Assembly: GCA_963969395.1 (NCBI GenBank)
Contig: OZ017797.1
Coordinates: forward strand, 9,548,001 to 9,612,000
Source: Pseudoscleropodium purum
Lineage: Eukaryota > Streptophyta > Bryopsida > Hypnales > Brachytheciaceae
DNA: 64,000 nucleotides
Direction of reading: 5' to 3'
The notes beneath the pieces were generated by a model, which was not told the origin of the DNA, did not search any database, and saw nothing but the letters and a program-made list of their open reading frames with translations. This document shows, in pieces, positions 10,583-23,215 of this stretch. Each line of letters begins with the position of its first letter. Position 1 is the stretch's first letter. A program made the translations under genes and the position numbers.

Positions 10583-13500
10583 ATTGATAAAAAGAAATTA
10601 CTAGGTGTCACTTTTCTCCTAGCTACAAGTAATGCCCACCAAAGATTAAAAATTTATAGACCCCATTTCTAGCTCAAGAAACTTTGGCATCAAAAATTTG
10701 ACCCTCACATATATTTGATTTTGGAGAAAGGGGTTATAGTCCTAATTTATAAATTCTAAGTGAAAGGTCATCTCATGCTATTTTAAAAAATACAAAAATT
10801 CATAAAAATACAACACTCCAAGCAAAAATTATGACTAGATGAAGTTTAACTTTTGAATGGCAATATAAACTTCATCTGTCATTTTCTATCAACTCCTACT
10901 TTCAATTTGGTTAAAAAAAATTTTGCAAATCTAAAATTGGAATTTTTTGCCCAAATACTAATGTAGACTTAGATAGAAAAAAATCTTCTGAAGTTCATTC
11001 ATTCTTCATTCTAAACTTCATCCTTCATTTTCTTATGGATTTTAAGTCTCTTTTTTAGGTGTAATATTTTTTAGAAAGCCCTTAAGATCCTTTATAAGAT
11101 ATAAAACTAAACTTGAAATAAAAAAATTCTAAAAGGTCTAAATCTAACTTATAACTTTTGCTATATTACTGAAATGTAAACAAAATAATTTTTGTCTTCT
11201 TTTCTTTCTTCATTTGATTTTTTTTCTTTCTAACCCTTTTCCCTCTCTATTCTCTGAAATTGAAGGACTAGAATCTAAGTGAACCCAAACTTCTTATGCT
11301 TTGAAGTCAATGCTTTGCAGTACGGCATTGTACTAAGGAAATTTTGGAAAAAAATGGGCAATGAATAACTACAAGAATACACAATTTCTAAGTCCATATA
11401 CATACAAGACAAATTGACTAAATTTCTTTTTCAAAGCTGGGTAGGCTTAGTTTTTATACAAAAAATCAAGACTTCACTATACTTTTCGAAATAAAAAAGA
11501 ATGCAAAAATAAATTAGAAAGGAACAAGTTAGTATGGGTTAATATAACACTTAGATGAAGAAGAAATGATATAAAGGTTAGACAAACATCCAAATGTTAA
11601 ACAACATCTAGGAGATTTTACAATAAATGAAATTCTCACCAAAAGATGGAGTTTAAAATAAAATAAGAGACTTGAATGTCCCACAAACGACCTCACTAGA
11701 TACAATCGGATGATCTCTAGGACTAGTAACAAAATAAGACAAGATAAAAGACTAGAGCATTCCACAAACAACCTCACTAGATGTAGTGAGATGGTCTTTA
11801 AGATTAGTATTAAAACACAAAGAGATTCAAGAAAAATGTTGAAAACAAGCAAAACAAAAAAACTTTGAAGGGCCCCCTATGTCCTTCAAAGAAAGCTTAG
11901 AAAATAACAACAATGAATCAATAAGGCTCCAAAACAACCATTTGGCAAGTTTAACTCAAAATGGCCCAAAGTGGAGCCAATCAAAGCTTTTAATTTTGGC
12001 AAAATTTTGCTAGACTGTCAAGAATTTGACTTCTTTGGCTTCATCCTTCCGAAAATTGACCTGTGGAGTGACGGTAGCAGGAGGATACTAGTCCAAAAAG
12101 AACCCTTAGAGCCAACGTAGTCAAAGTGTGAACAATGTGGCCAAAAGAGGTCGTCTTGAGAGGAGAATGGATGTCCTCATATATTATCCTAAGGATACCC
12201 TTCTTTTTCTAGTGGTAATCTTATCAATTAAAATTTTCATTCTAATCTTTAGAATTCCAATTTTCTACGGTTGTCTAAAACTCTAACTTTTGGAGAAAGA
12301 CTCCAAATTACAAACAGATTGCACCATTGGCTTCAAAAGCCTATTATTCTCTTACATAATCCTCTTCTTTTTCCTTTGCAAAAAATTCATTGAAATCTAG
12401 TGCTAACTTAAAACTAAAAAACCGCAAAATTCCAACAATTGGAACTTACCTTTTTTGAAGGAAGTAATTAGCCTAGACTTTGTGTAAGTTATGAAGGAGT
12501 AAGAAAAGACCCCACTTTGACCTTATTTTAATTCCATAAGCTCCCAAACCGCCAATCAACTTTGCAACCCATCTTTAATTTGGCCAATTTTGAAGAATTT
12601 TGCTAGTCTACATATCGAAAAGTCATAAAATTTATTAGAGCATGTTATTAGCAAAAGAAATCTATAATAGTTTTTAGTGAAATTTTACAACATCCTAGAT
12701 AATTTCTATGAATTTTCTATTGTACATTTTGGTTGTTGACCATCTAAAAGAGAACTTTTTGTAAGTTAGAAAATTCTAAAACTTTTTTTGGAACTTCCCA
12801 TGGAATCCATAAATGATGTGAAACTTTTAATTTTTACTTCGCACATTCAAGAATGAAGAATAAAATCTCACTATCTCTTTTAATTATTGGCAATCAAAGA
12901 TACTTTCACATGAAAGGAAATCTTGGCAAATTGCTTTTGCTTTTGGACTCTTGACATGATTTTTACTTGGGGGCACCATATTTTGTCTCTAGATATCCTC
13001 TATTGGTTTGTATTGAGTTTGTTTCACTTGTAGGCTAACAATTGTTAAAATCAATTAGGAAACTGAAACCTATCTTTAGAAATTGACATAAGGACTGACT
13101 AGGGTTCTCTTAAACCATTTTAGCTAGAAAGAATCATGTGCATGGTAGATTTAGACAATTTGGATACCATTCACTCAATATTTACAATTTCTATAACTTT
13201 TAGGTTTCAAACCTATTCACATGGAGATATTTGGGATGATTTATGGTATAATACTCTATTTTAGACCAAATACCATATTAGCATGTAACTTACCTATTTG
13301 AATTTAAACCCATTTTAGGGACTTTTTGCAATAATAAACCTAACTTAAATTATGAAAAGGGAAAAAAAAATTGTAGATCTCCGATGACAAATTGTGATCT
13401 CACCTCAAAAGAGTGGTCCTCCAAATAGGTTGCCTTCATATAAAAAAGTGGAGAACAAGCATGCAATGGAACAACAAAATTGAACAAAGCATGAAGGAAA

Positions 13501-15513
13501 ACCCACAACGGTCATGAAGGTGATAGAGTTCATTACATGCGTTGATAGATAGCAACTTCTTATAGAGGTCATCATTGTTGAAGGTTAAATTTTTCTTTCC
13601 CAACAAAACTCTAAGTTACATGTAATATTTTTATTTTCATTATTAAAATTTTAAATGAAAGCATTTGAAAGGTAATAGTTATTGCAAAAGTCATAATAAG
13701 ATTCTTTCAATTTCCATCTCAATGGATGCATCTTATTATATTTATTTTTTAAAATTCACTAATTTTTATATTATATTGAATGGATTGATGTTTTATAAAC
13801 CTTTGATTCATTTTATTGGATTAACTTTATAACCTCTAAAGTCTGAAGTTTCTATTTTGGAGGACACTTGAAGGTTTGGTTTGGTTCCTATTATTTCAAT
13901 TTTTGTTATAATTTTTTGAAATTTTATTTAAGATAGGAAAAAATTGGATTTTGAGGGAATATTGTTTTATGTAAATCAATGCTTAAGAACAAAATTTATG
14001 CCACGAACAAAGCTCAATTTAATAGTTGAGCCACGGCTTCATAAAAAATTACAAAAAGTCAAAAGAGTTTTAAGAATTGAAATCTTATGGATTATTTTTT
14101 GTCTATATGTATCTTATATTTTTTTTTCATTTTACTTAAATTAGTATCATAAAACTTATGGAGTATCTTAATTTGGCGGGTAGTCATAGCATTTTTTTTG
14201 AAAAATATTGTATTCAATTCATTTTTTAACTCAATTTTCAAATTCTTTTAGCAAGACTTAGTTTTCAACACTCAACAAATTTTGCATAATATTGATGGAT
14301 ACTTAATGAGCTACTCATTCTAATTTGAACTTCCATTTGCTCAAACAAACCACAAATCACTTGAAATTTCAACTTTCTCAATATCCCCAATTAATGATAT
14401 TATTTCTTGAGAGAAAATAATTTCAATACATTATCAATTATTTGGTTATCTTTGTTGGTGACTAAATCATGATAATAATCAAAGATACATATAGATGCAC
14501 TTTGAATACAAAATTGTGTAGAAATGTATTGAAACTGTGAAGAATGGAATACAACATGGAAGATGGATTACATTTTAAATTAAATAGAATAATAAAATGT
14601 CTAAAATGGTTTTGTACAAGATACAACTCAAGAACCTCATCATATTCAATTTCATAGAGCTACTAGAGTTCATTCCACATTGAAGATATTCAATCATTCT
14701 AGAATAGCTCTTTCTAGTAAATATTTTAGGCAATTTCTAATGACTCTTGAATTTTATTAAAATAATGATCACCTAAATCCTAATAAGTAAAACATTCTTA
14801 CTCTTATTATTGGAAATAATAAAATGAAATACCAAGAAATATATAAATATAAATAAATTTTCTACTCTTAATTGTCAAAGTAATATTTTCATTCAAATGT
14901 TGTAATTGTGGATGAAGCGACACACAAATTATACAAGCAATAGTTGTAGTTGTACTTGTCTCTTGCTTCATTTCATTATTTTAGTCATTTGGCCTCATGC
15001 TAAGTCAGGTTTAAGTGATTGTTCATACCTATCATATATTATATTTGTCAATATATATACAACCAAATAGCTAAATCAATTGTCGTTAGAATTAAAACAT
15101 TACAAAATTATTACCAATCTTTTTCTAAAATGAAAACTAAAAAGTTCTTTTAAATTTAAAGCTATATTATTAAAATGAATTTAAAAATCATGAAAATTTA
15201 AACGAATTCTGAAAATTATAGTTTGCTAATATGAATTTTTTCATGTTTTCTTTGAAAATTCAAGGTAATTTCAAATATTAAAAATAATAATAATAATTTG
15301 TAAAAGATGAAAGAAATCACCTCTAATAAGTAAAAATGAAAAAAATCTCATTTACTTGTAGTATAAAAATGGAACACTAAACACAAGATATTTGAAGCTT
15401 GATTTCTTGATGATAGCCTCTATCATTTAAGGTTTAACTCTTAAAGCCTTCAAGCCAAGAAGATAGTCTAAATTTCCAAAATTATAGAGATCTATTACAG
15501 AATGCAATTTAAA
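10583..15513. other. Long AT-rich stretch, no gene seen
   Basis: No coding region or RNA gene is supported. A diverged direct duplication of about 85 bp lies at 11660-11825 (ACAAACGACCTCACTAGAT and ACAAACAACCTCACTAGAT). An isolated AACCTCTAAAGTC near 13832 looks like a stray TTAA-family end. Longest ORFs are about 107 codons and unrecognisable. Confidence 0.6.
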
Positions 15514-16448
15514 CCCCAAAAGACCAAATGGCATTTTGGGGGCAATATAGCAATTTTGGGCAATTCACTACGAATGAAAAAAAATTTCTCTCAAATTTTC
15601 ACACAACATGTGCCCAAGTAGTAGCTTTCAAGGCCCAATAATTTTCATAACTTTTGACTATATGGTTAAGAGTTATTATATGATATGTAATTTTCAATGA
15701 ATTACGGGCAATCTGGTCAGCTCAAAAAAATTCTATAAAAATTGCTTTTTTCATAAAAAAAGATTTGAAATTATTTTCTTAGATTTTTATATAGTTGGAA
15801 AACTTTGAATCATTTTATTTTGATTAACAAGATGAAAGTTATGAGGAGTTTTAGTTTGTAGGTATTTATGGAATCTCTACTCTAAGATGAACTTCAAAGT
15901 TGATTATTTTATTCAATTTTCAATATTTAGAAGAAAAAAATTTTAAAAAATTGAGTGTAGGTTGTTTATTACAACATTGAAACTATTGGAATTGACATTT
16001 TCCAATTCCATAAATGAATTCTTAACAATCTAGTATTTTTGAATCATTCTCTATTTCTTTCTACTTACTATTTTTTCCTATATGTTGTACACTTCCAAAT
16101 TATCTAAATTTTTTTCAAGCATGTAGCCAATTTGCATTGAAAAACAAATTCAAAAAAGCACCATCATTTGGGACATTTTTTCATACAAATGTGACCTTGT
16201 GAAGTGCAGTTGCCCAATTTTTTGTATGGTAAAAAAAAAGTATTTTGGTCAATTTAAATGCTAGTATCTTGCAATCTATGCTGTGGAAAACCTTGAAATT
16301 TTTTCCTCATCTTTTCAAACTAGAGTATCATAAGATCCTACAATTATATGTGTTCAAAAATGTTTATTTTTCTAAAATTTGGTATTTGTATTAGAAATGG
16401 TAGTTTTAGAACAATTTTGGAGCAAATGTAGTCAAAAGCCTTTAGGAA
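15514..16448 (-). mobile_element. TTAA-type element, long family, copy E
   Basis: A minus-orientation copy of about 935 bp. Ends are decayed (CCCCAAAAGACC on one side, complement of TTCCTAAAGG on the other) and the flanking TTAA is no longer exact. The interior closely parallels copy G, including the block near GTTATGAGGAGTTTTAGTTT. Confidence 0.6.
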
Positions 16449-18130
16449 CTAAAAGAAAATTTTAATAGTGACATTAAAATAAAAGTTGTAAAACAAGATC
16501 CACAAATCATATGCGTACAATTCGATATCCTACTTTACTAACCAATATATTTGAATATATTTGATTCAATATTTAAAAACTAATTCTAATATTGATAATA
16601 GATTGAATATTTGTAAATTTCACAAGATTTTTCTTTTACTTCAAATTGATAAGTTCTAAAACTGGTGATTTTTTAGGTTTTATTTTATTTATTTTTTGAA
16701 GTCATTTTTGAAGGGTCATATTTTGAGCTATGCAAGTTAGTTTTTATATACTTATATCCTTTGAACTACGGAATTTTTAGAAATGACAATTTGAAAATTA
16801 ATATCGTAAAAATGTAAAAGAACTACCATAAGAATCTACAAATATTTAGATGGATTAAAAAAACACAAAGATTATGAGTGCTTAGGACATTTTCACATTC
16901 ATTTGATGTTTGGAATTTGAAATTTTTTCCTTGAGCGGTTAAAGAATATGTGTTCAAATTTTGAACAATAAATGAATGCAAACATGTGCCATTTTTTTCT
17001 CTCTACAAAAACATAAACATGAACTATTCATCCTTCTAAAGGTTTATAGATATTACCAATCTCTGAATTAATTCACACCAAATGAAAAAGTGCTAAGTCT
17101 ACTAGCTTATATTATGATTTTACGAAATAGCTATTTAAATATCAAAGTTCTAGATATTGACAAACTTTGGTTGAAAAATACACAATTAAGGATCAAACCC
17201 CCCTTATGACCTTCTTTGCTACAACAAATATTAATTGTGCTACAATTGACTATTCCTCCAAATCTTATATTTTCCTCTATAATTAGAACATTGATGTACA
17301 AAATGAGGAAACTTGATATTGTTAGGACTTTTGATTTATTGAGGTTGTATGAATGTATTGTTATTTTTTTTAGTTTAATTAGTATAGCCCTTTGAGTGTC
17401 AACTTTTTTAAATGAAGCTTCATTACAAGCAATTCTAGTAAATGTTGAAAAAGTTATAATTTTTTGTTTTGTTTTGTAAGCAAAATTGAGTACTCCAAGC
17501 AACAAAGAAATTTCTCTTCTTTTATTGCAAGAAATTTTATTTTATTTTATTTTATGAATGTATATGTACATAGGAAATTTTGAATCGTTCTAATCTATTG
17601 ACAAAGTAAGAGATATGAAAAAGTAGATTTTGTGAGTTGTTATAACATTATTTTAATAAAGTTACATTTAAAAAAATTATTCTCTAAAATCAATTCTAAT
17701 ATTCTAAAAAACATCCCAAAATGTTGATGGCCTCTTGTAACAAACTTAAAGGAAATTTGGCTATGAGAACTAGCAAAGAGAATTTGGAATATTCAGGCAA
17801 CTTAAGAGCTTAAAAATGAGTAGATACCTACAACTAATCTTTTCAACTATCCTTGCATGATGCTTAACCACAATACCAAAAAATAAGTCTTATATTAGTC
17901 AATGCATTAGGATTTGGAATTGAAAAATAAATGTAAAGGGATGCTTGAGGTGAACTTTATTGGGAATGGAATCAAGGCAAGGAACAAGAAAGATCCTTCT
18001 ACCTTATTCTACGATACAGCATGTTTTTTAGGATAGCCAAATCTACAAAAATACACACCTACATCACATTTATGTGGATCCACCAATATCAAAAATCAAT
18101 TGCACGTCCTAATGCACCTACAAAAAGCAC
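16449..18130. other. AT-rich spacer, no gene seen
   Basis: A 124-codon minus-strand ORF at 17131-17505 is the longest. Its composition follows the AT bias and I recognise no family in it. Confidence 0.55.
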
Positions 18131-20330
18131 ACCCACAAAATGACAACTTCTATGTGTGCCACAACCAACTACTATATATCAATTGCCAATAGGTTGTCTT
18201 GTTTAATACTTCACAACATACATCATCAAAAGATTTTAGAGTTTAGTATTGGACAACATAAATATGAACGCCATTGTCAATAGGGCTATCAAGTCAAGCA
18301 AGATAGAGACAAAGCACTACAAATTCATTCTAGTGATGAGTTTTAAAAAAAAATAGGTTGACACTTGGTGAAATTTGAAAACTAGCCACCAGCAAGACAA
18401 CCCTAGACAACCACTATACTAATAATTGCCAATAGGTTGTCTCGCCTTCTATTTCACAATGTATAACATCTCAAGATTTTAGAGTTTAGTGTTGGACAAC
18501 ATAATATCAATGTTATTGTCAATTGAGTCTAGAGGAGTTTTTAAAAACACAAGTTGGCATTTAATTAAAATTGAAACCCTACCACCAACAAGACAACCAT
18601 ATACAACCACTACACTAATAATTGGTAAGAAGTTGTCTCGTCTCATATTTTCACAATGTACATCATCTAAAGATTTTAAAGTTTAGTATTGTCTTACAAC
18701 ATCATATCAATGTCTTTTATCAATTCAAGCTAGATGAGTTTTTCAAAAACACAAGTTCGTATTTGATGAAAATTAAAACCTAGCCACCAACAAGACAACC
18801 AACAACAACCACTACACTAATAATTGCGAGTAGGTTGTCTCATCTTCTATTTTCACAATGTACATCATTTGAAGATTTTAGAGTTTTATTCGTGTTGGAC
18901 AACATAATATCAACGTCATTGTCAAGAGGGCTATTAAGTTGAGTAAGAAAAAAGATAGAACATTGTAAATCCAATTTAGATGAGTCTTTAAAAACACAAG
19001 CTAATACTTGGCAAAAATTGAAAACTTGCCACCAACAAGCCAGCTACTAACAACCACTATACTAAGAATTGTCAATTGGTTGTCTAGCCTTCTGCTTCCA
19101 CAATGTACATTATCTAAAGATTGCAGAGTTTAGTATTGTCCTATAATACAATATCAACATCATTATCAATTTAGTCTAAACGAGCTTTTAATAATATAGG
19201 CTAGCACTTGACAAAAATTGAGAAAACCGGACACCAACAAAACAACTAGTGTAATAATTGTCAGTAGGGCTATCAACTCTAAAATTTCACAATGTACATC
19301 ATCCAAAGATTTCAGAGTTCAGTATTGGACAATATATATCAACATCACTCTCACTATCAATTCAATCTAGACAAGCTCTTAATAATACAAGCTACCACCT
19401 AGCAAAAATTGGAAATTAGTCACCAATAAAACAGCCAATGTAATAATTGTCACTAGGGCTATCAACTCTAATATTTCACAATGTACATCATTTAAAGATT
19501 TCAAAGTTTAGTGTTGGACAACATTATATCAACATCACTATCAATTCAATCTAAACAAGCTTTTCAAAAACATAGGCCAACACTTGGCAAAAATTGAAAA
19601 CTAGCCACCAACCAAACAATCAGTGCAATAATTGTCAACAAGGCTATCAATCCTAATATTTCACAATATACATCTTCTAAAGATTTCAAAGTTTAGTTTT
19701 TTACAACATAATATCAACATCAACATCAATCTAGTCTAGACAAGCTTTTTGAAAACATAAGTTGGTACTTGGCGAAAATTGAAAAGTGACCATTGACAAA
19801 ACAACTAGTGTAAGTAGAGTACACCTGCCATTAACCAGACGTTTCCAAAAACCAAACACTAAAGTTTCCAATTGCCGCACAGACACTACATAGACATTGG
19901 ACGTAAATGGAACGCCAAGGGAATGAGAAATGCAACCACCGCACAATCACCGGACAATGTGCGATGAAGGGCTGCGTGCTTTATTTTACATTTCAAGCCT
20001 GGCACTCTAGAGCATGCAACCAAATGTGCAAGAAGAAACTTTTTAAGGTATTTTTTTTTTGTAAATTAATCTTGACACAACATACGACAAATGTGTAAAA
20101 CTTGAGAGTTGATATGCTCATATTGTATTGCAAAGAAGCATTTGAATTTGCTCTGAGTCGCAGTAATTGGCATGGTTACTCTTAAGTAACAATTGTCAAT
20201 AGGGCTATCAACTCTAATATTTCACAATGTACATCATGTCAAGATTTAGAGTTTAGTGTTGGACAATATAAATATCAATGTCATTGTCAATAGGGCTATC
20301 AACCCTCAATCAAGGGGAGAGAGAGAGAGA
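18131..20330. repeat. Decayed satellite of roughly 190-245-bp units
   Basis: Nine units are recognisable by forms of CACAATGTACATCATCTAAAG followed by AGAGTTTAGTATTGGACAAC. They lie near 18217, 18456, 18653, 18855, 19101, 19289, 19478, 19665 and 20223. Other shared blocks are ACCAACAAGACAACC, CACTACACTAATAATTG and TCAATAGGGCTATCAA. Spacing varies because of internal deletions. The last gap is long because a separate element is inserted at 19816-20182. No coding capacity is apparent. Confidence 0.8.
19816..20182. mobile_element. MITE inserted inside the satellite
   Basis: The neighbouring satellite unit reads CAACTAGTGTAATAATTGTC without a break, whereas here about 367 bp separate CAACTAGTGTAAGTA from AACAATTGTC. 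The ends are imperfect inverted repeats, AGAGTACACCTGCCATTAAC and AGAGTAACCATGCCAATTAC. TAAGTA flanks both sides (19811-19816 and 20183-20188), giving a target duplication of 5-6 bp. The superfamily is not settled. GC content is higher than in the host satellite. Confidence 0.65.
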
Positions 20331-20850
20331 GGGACTGAGCATTGTAAGTTCATCAATCTGGACTTTTTTTTTTTACTTTTTAAAAAAAAAAATATGGGCA
20401 CATGGGTGTAAAAATTTGAACCTCGGCCACGGACAGGCCAGACAGTCCCAAGACCAAGGGCGAGATGGAACCCTGTTGCGTGGGTACGGCCCCTGGCACC
20501 GACCATTTCCTCCAAAAAAAAAATTATTTTCATTTTTATTTCCTTCCCCTCTTCTGAACTAGATCAGCCAGCAGCTGACGGAGAATTTTGGACTGACGGA
20601 GAATTTTGTTTGTTGTTGCGAGGATGAAGAGTATTTTGGACACATTTGTGACAGTGGAGGGGATCTCATGGCGACAGGATCCACCCCAGCCTTGGAGAGA
20701 GAGAGAGCGCACCTTAACTTACACTTGCTCCATTTCCAAGGAGGGGGGAGTCTCAAAGGAAAGGGAAGGAAGCCTGTTGCAAAACCAGACAAGAAGTACA
20801 GATTTTTGCCCAAAATGCACACTTTCTTAACGTGTGTGCCTCGGGTCGAT
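20310..20850. other. GC-richer patch with GA repeats, unassigned
   Basis: This contains two short GA microsatellites (about 20317-20332 and 20696-20706), a poly-T/poly-A pair, and a 110-bp GC-rich block at 20400-20515. ORFs on both strands are shadows of low-complexity sequence. The GC-rich block in minus orientation has an A-rich tail and weak pol III box-like motifs, but this is not enough to call a SINE. Confidence 0.4.
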
Positions 20851-20864
20851 TTTGTATAATTGTA

Positions 20865-21095
20865 CTATCCACATTTCGAAAACTCGTACCGCGATGGGCA
20901 TTTTTGAAAAACTCGTACTGTCATTATCTTGAAAACTGGTATTACCACTGTTTTAAAAACTCTTACTATGGACATTTTGAAAACTTGTATTACCATCATT
21001 TTGAAAACTTGTATTACCATCATTTTGAAAACTTGTATTACCGTCATTTTGAAAACTCATACTATGGACATTTTGAAAACTCATATTAAGAGAAG
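20865..21095. repeat. 24-bp minisatellite, array 1
   Basis: About nine to ten units of the form CATTTTGAAAACTTGTATTAC plus a CAT/GGA spacer, with the best units exactly 24 bp apart. Because the unit is a multiple of three, several frames stay open and yield an artificial eight-residue peptide repeat (HFENLYYH-like). I treat those ORFs as non-genic. Confidence 0.85.
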
Positions 21096-21220
21096 AGGCT
21101 TGAACTTTGACTAGGCATTAAAAAAGCAAACATGATTCAAAGGTACATTTTGCTTTATCTAAGTTAATGTATCAACTATGCACATTTCAAGAGGTGGTCG
21201 TTTCTTATGACCACAAATGG

Positions 21221-21410
21221 CCACTTTTTTCCAACTTCAAAAATTTGTAATTAATTCCACAAAGGTTCAAAACATATGAAACAACTTATGTTAGATGTCA
21301 ATTCCAATTGTCTTTCAAGGAAAATTTATTGAAATTTTTTAAAGATATTTAGCCTCCCCAAAATTCAATTCTAGCCTTTAGATAGTCCATTTATGGACCT
21401 CCTACCCTAT
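21221..21410 (+). repeat. Dispersed repeat family P, copy 1
   Basis: Shares an ordered set of blocks with 35217-35405 and 43136-43320: ACTTCAAAA, AATTCCACAAAG, TTGTCTTTCAAGGAAAATTT, CCTCCCCAAAATTCA, TTTATGGACCTCCTACC. This copy sits between the two minisatellite arrays. The function and element type are unknown. Confidence 0.75.
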
Positions 21411-21575
21411 CAATGTTTTGAAAACCCATATGACCAACATTTTTGAAAATTCATATTATCAACATTTTGAAAACTTGTACTATCAATATTTTGAAAACTC
21501 ATATTACCAACATTTTTGAAAATTTGTATTACCAAAATTTTGAAAACTCATACTATGAACATACTAAAAATCCTT
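21411..21575. repeat. 24-bp minisatellite, array 2
   Basis: About seven units related to array 1 (TTTTGAAAACTCATATTACCA and variants). They are more diverged than those in array 1 and are separated from it by repeat P. Confidence 0.8.
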
Positions 21576-22288
21576 CATTTTGTCATATTAAGTGCACGTA
21601 ACACATGCAAAGAAAATCTTTCTATTACCAATATGATCCTACAAAAGTTAAGACAATATGATAGTAAGAATCATCTCAAATGCTTCATTTGGATACTTTT
21701 GGACATTCCTACCTTACATCTTTGCTATTATCTTTTTTGTCTTCACAAAATTAACTACTCAAATTCATTGACATTGGTATTCATTTGGTAGGTTCAACCA
21801 TAGGATTTGTTTATATTGTTGAAGAACATCCTCCAAATATTTTAGAATGAGAAAACTCACAAATTGAAATTGTAAAATCGAGATTGTTGAGTTTCAAAAC
21901 TAGACTTTTTCAACCCTTCAATTCTAGAGGTTTGCCTTTCAAAGTTTTTATTAAAAAATTTAATGTCTTGGAACTTCAATCTCATATTAGAGGAATGTGT
22001 TGAGAATATATGGGGAAAAATCAACATTAAAATCTTCATGTTCATTTTTTAATTTCATTTTTAAGTAGAATATTGCATAGATTGAATGTTAATTCTAAAC
22101 TACTCACAAGTTCTACAAATAATTCTAAAATTTTAATCCCAAAGGGGAGATTGCTTAATTAGCAAGTTGCATCCTATGCATCTATTTTGTTACTATAATA
22201 AATAAATATCCAATTTTTTAATAACTCCACATATTATTTTTGAAAAAAAGGTCATAGGATTTGTTGAAACTTTCATTTCATTAATTAA
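21576..22288. other. AT-rich spacer
   Basis: No gene or structured repeat recognised. A 91-codon ORF begins inside the minisatellite and is not credible as a gene. Confidence 0.6.
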
Positions 22289-23215
22289 CCCTTAAAGGTT
22301 TAATTTGACTATGTATTAATCAAAAACGCTCCAAAACTGTCATTTCTAGTAAAAGTACCAAATTTTAGAAATGAAACATTTTTAGGCACATGTGACCATA
22401 GGATCTTGTAGTACATTGGTTTGAGAAAATGTGAAAAATTTTCAGAATTTTCCACTATGTAAATTGCAAGATATTGGCATTTGAATGAACAACATTCATG
22501 TTTTTGATATTGCAAAAAACAAGGTAGTTGCCATTCATAAGGTCATATTTGTATGAAAAAATGTTCAAAATGGAGGTTACTCTTTGGATTCATTCTTCAA
22601 GTCAGGTTGGCTATAAGCTTGAAAATTTTCAAATCATTTGGAATTGTACAACATATAGGAAAAAATTTAGTAAGTAGAAAGAAGTAGAAAATGATTCAAA
22701 ACACTAAATTATTAAAAATTTAATTATGGAATTGAAAATGCCAATATTAATGGTTGTAATGTTGTAATAAACAATGTACACTCAATGCTTTAATTTTTTT
22801 TCAAAAATATTAAAAATTGAGTTAAATAAAGGACTTCAAAGTTTGTTTTAGAATAGAGATTCTATAACTACCTGCAAACTAAAACTCCTTGTAACATTCA
22901 TCTCATTAATCAAAATGGAATAATTCAAATTTGTTGCAAAGATATAAATTGAAAAAAACAATTTCAAATTTTTTTTCTTAAGAATTTTTTTTCCAAGAAT
23001 TTTTTTGAGCTCCCCATACTTTGATGAAAATGATATATTATACAATAACTTTTTAACCATGAAGTCAATAGTTATGAACATTGTTGTGCCTTGAAGCTAC
23101 TCCTCAAGCACATGTTGTCTTAAAATCTTAAAGAAATAAAATAAAAATTTGTTTGTAATGAGCTGCCCAAAAATGCTTTGTTCTCAAAAAACAAACATGA
23201 TTAGGGCTTTAGGGA
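22289..23215 (+). mobile_element. TTAA-type element, long family, copy F
   Basis: A 927-bp copy between TTAA (22285-22288) and TTAA (23216-23219). Ends are CCCTTAAAGG and the complement of TCCCTAAAGCCC. The interior parallels copy B closely, including CATAGGATCTTGTAGTACA and AAATTGCAAGATATTGGCAT. Confidence 0.7.

Noticed and set aside
17131..17505. 124-codon minus-strand ORF
   Set aside because: Amino acid composition follows AT bias. No domain or motif was recognised and no other copy supports it.
20400..20520. Possible tRNA-derived SINE on the minus strand
   Set aside because: Box A and box B matches are weak, no target duplication was found, and no second copy is in the window.
20832..21114. 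ORFs on both strands with an eight-residue repeat (HFENLYYH-like)
   Set aside because: They arise from a 24-bp minisatellite whose period is a multiple of three. Both strands are open for the same reason.
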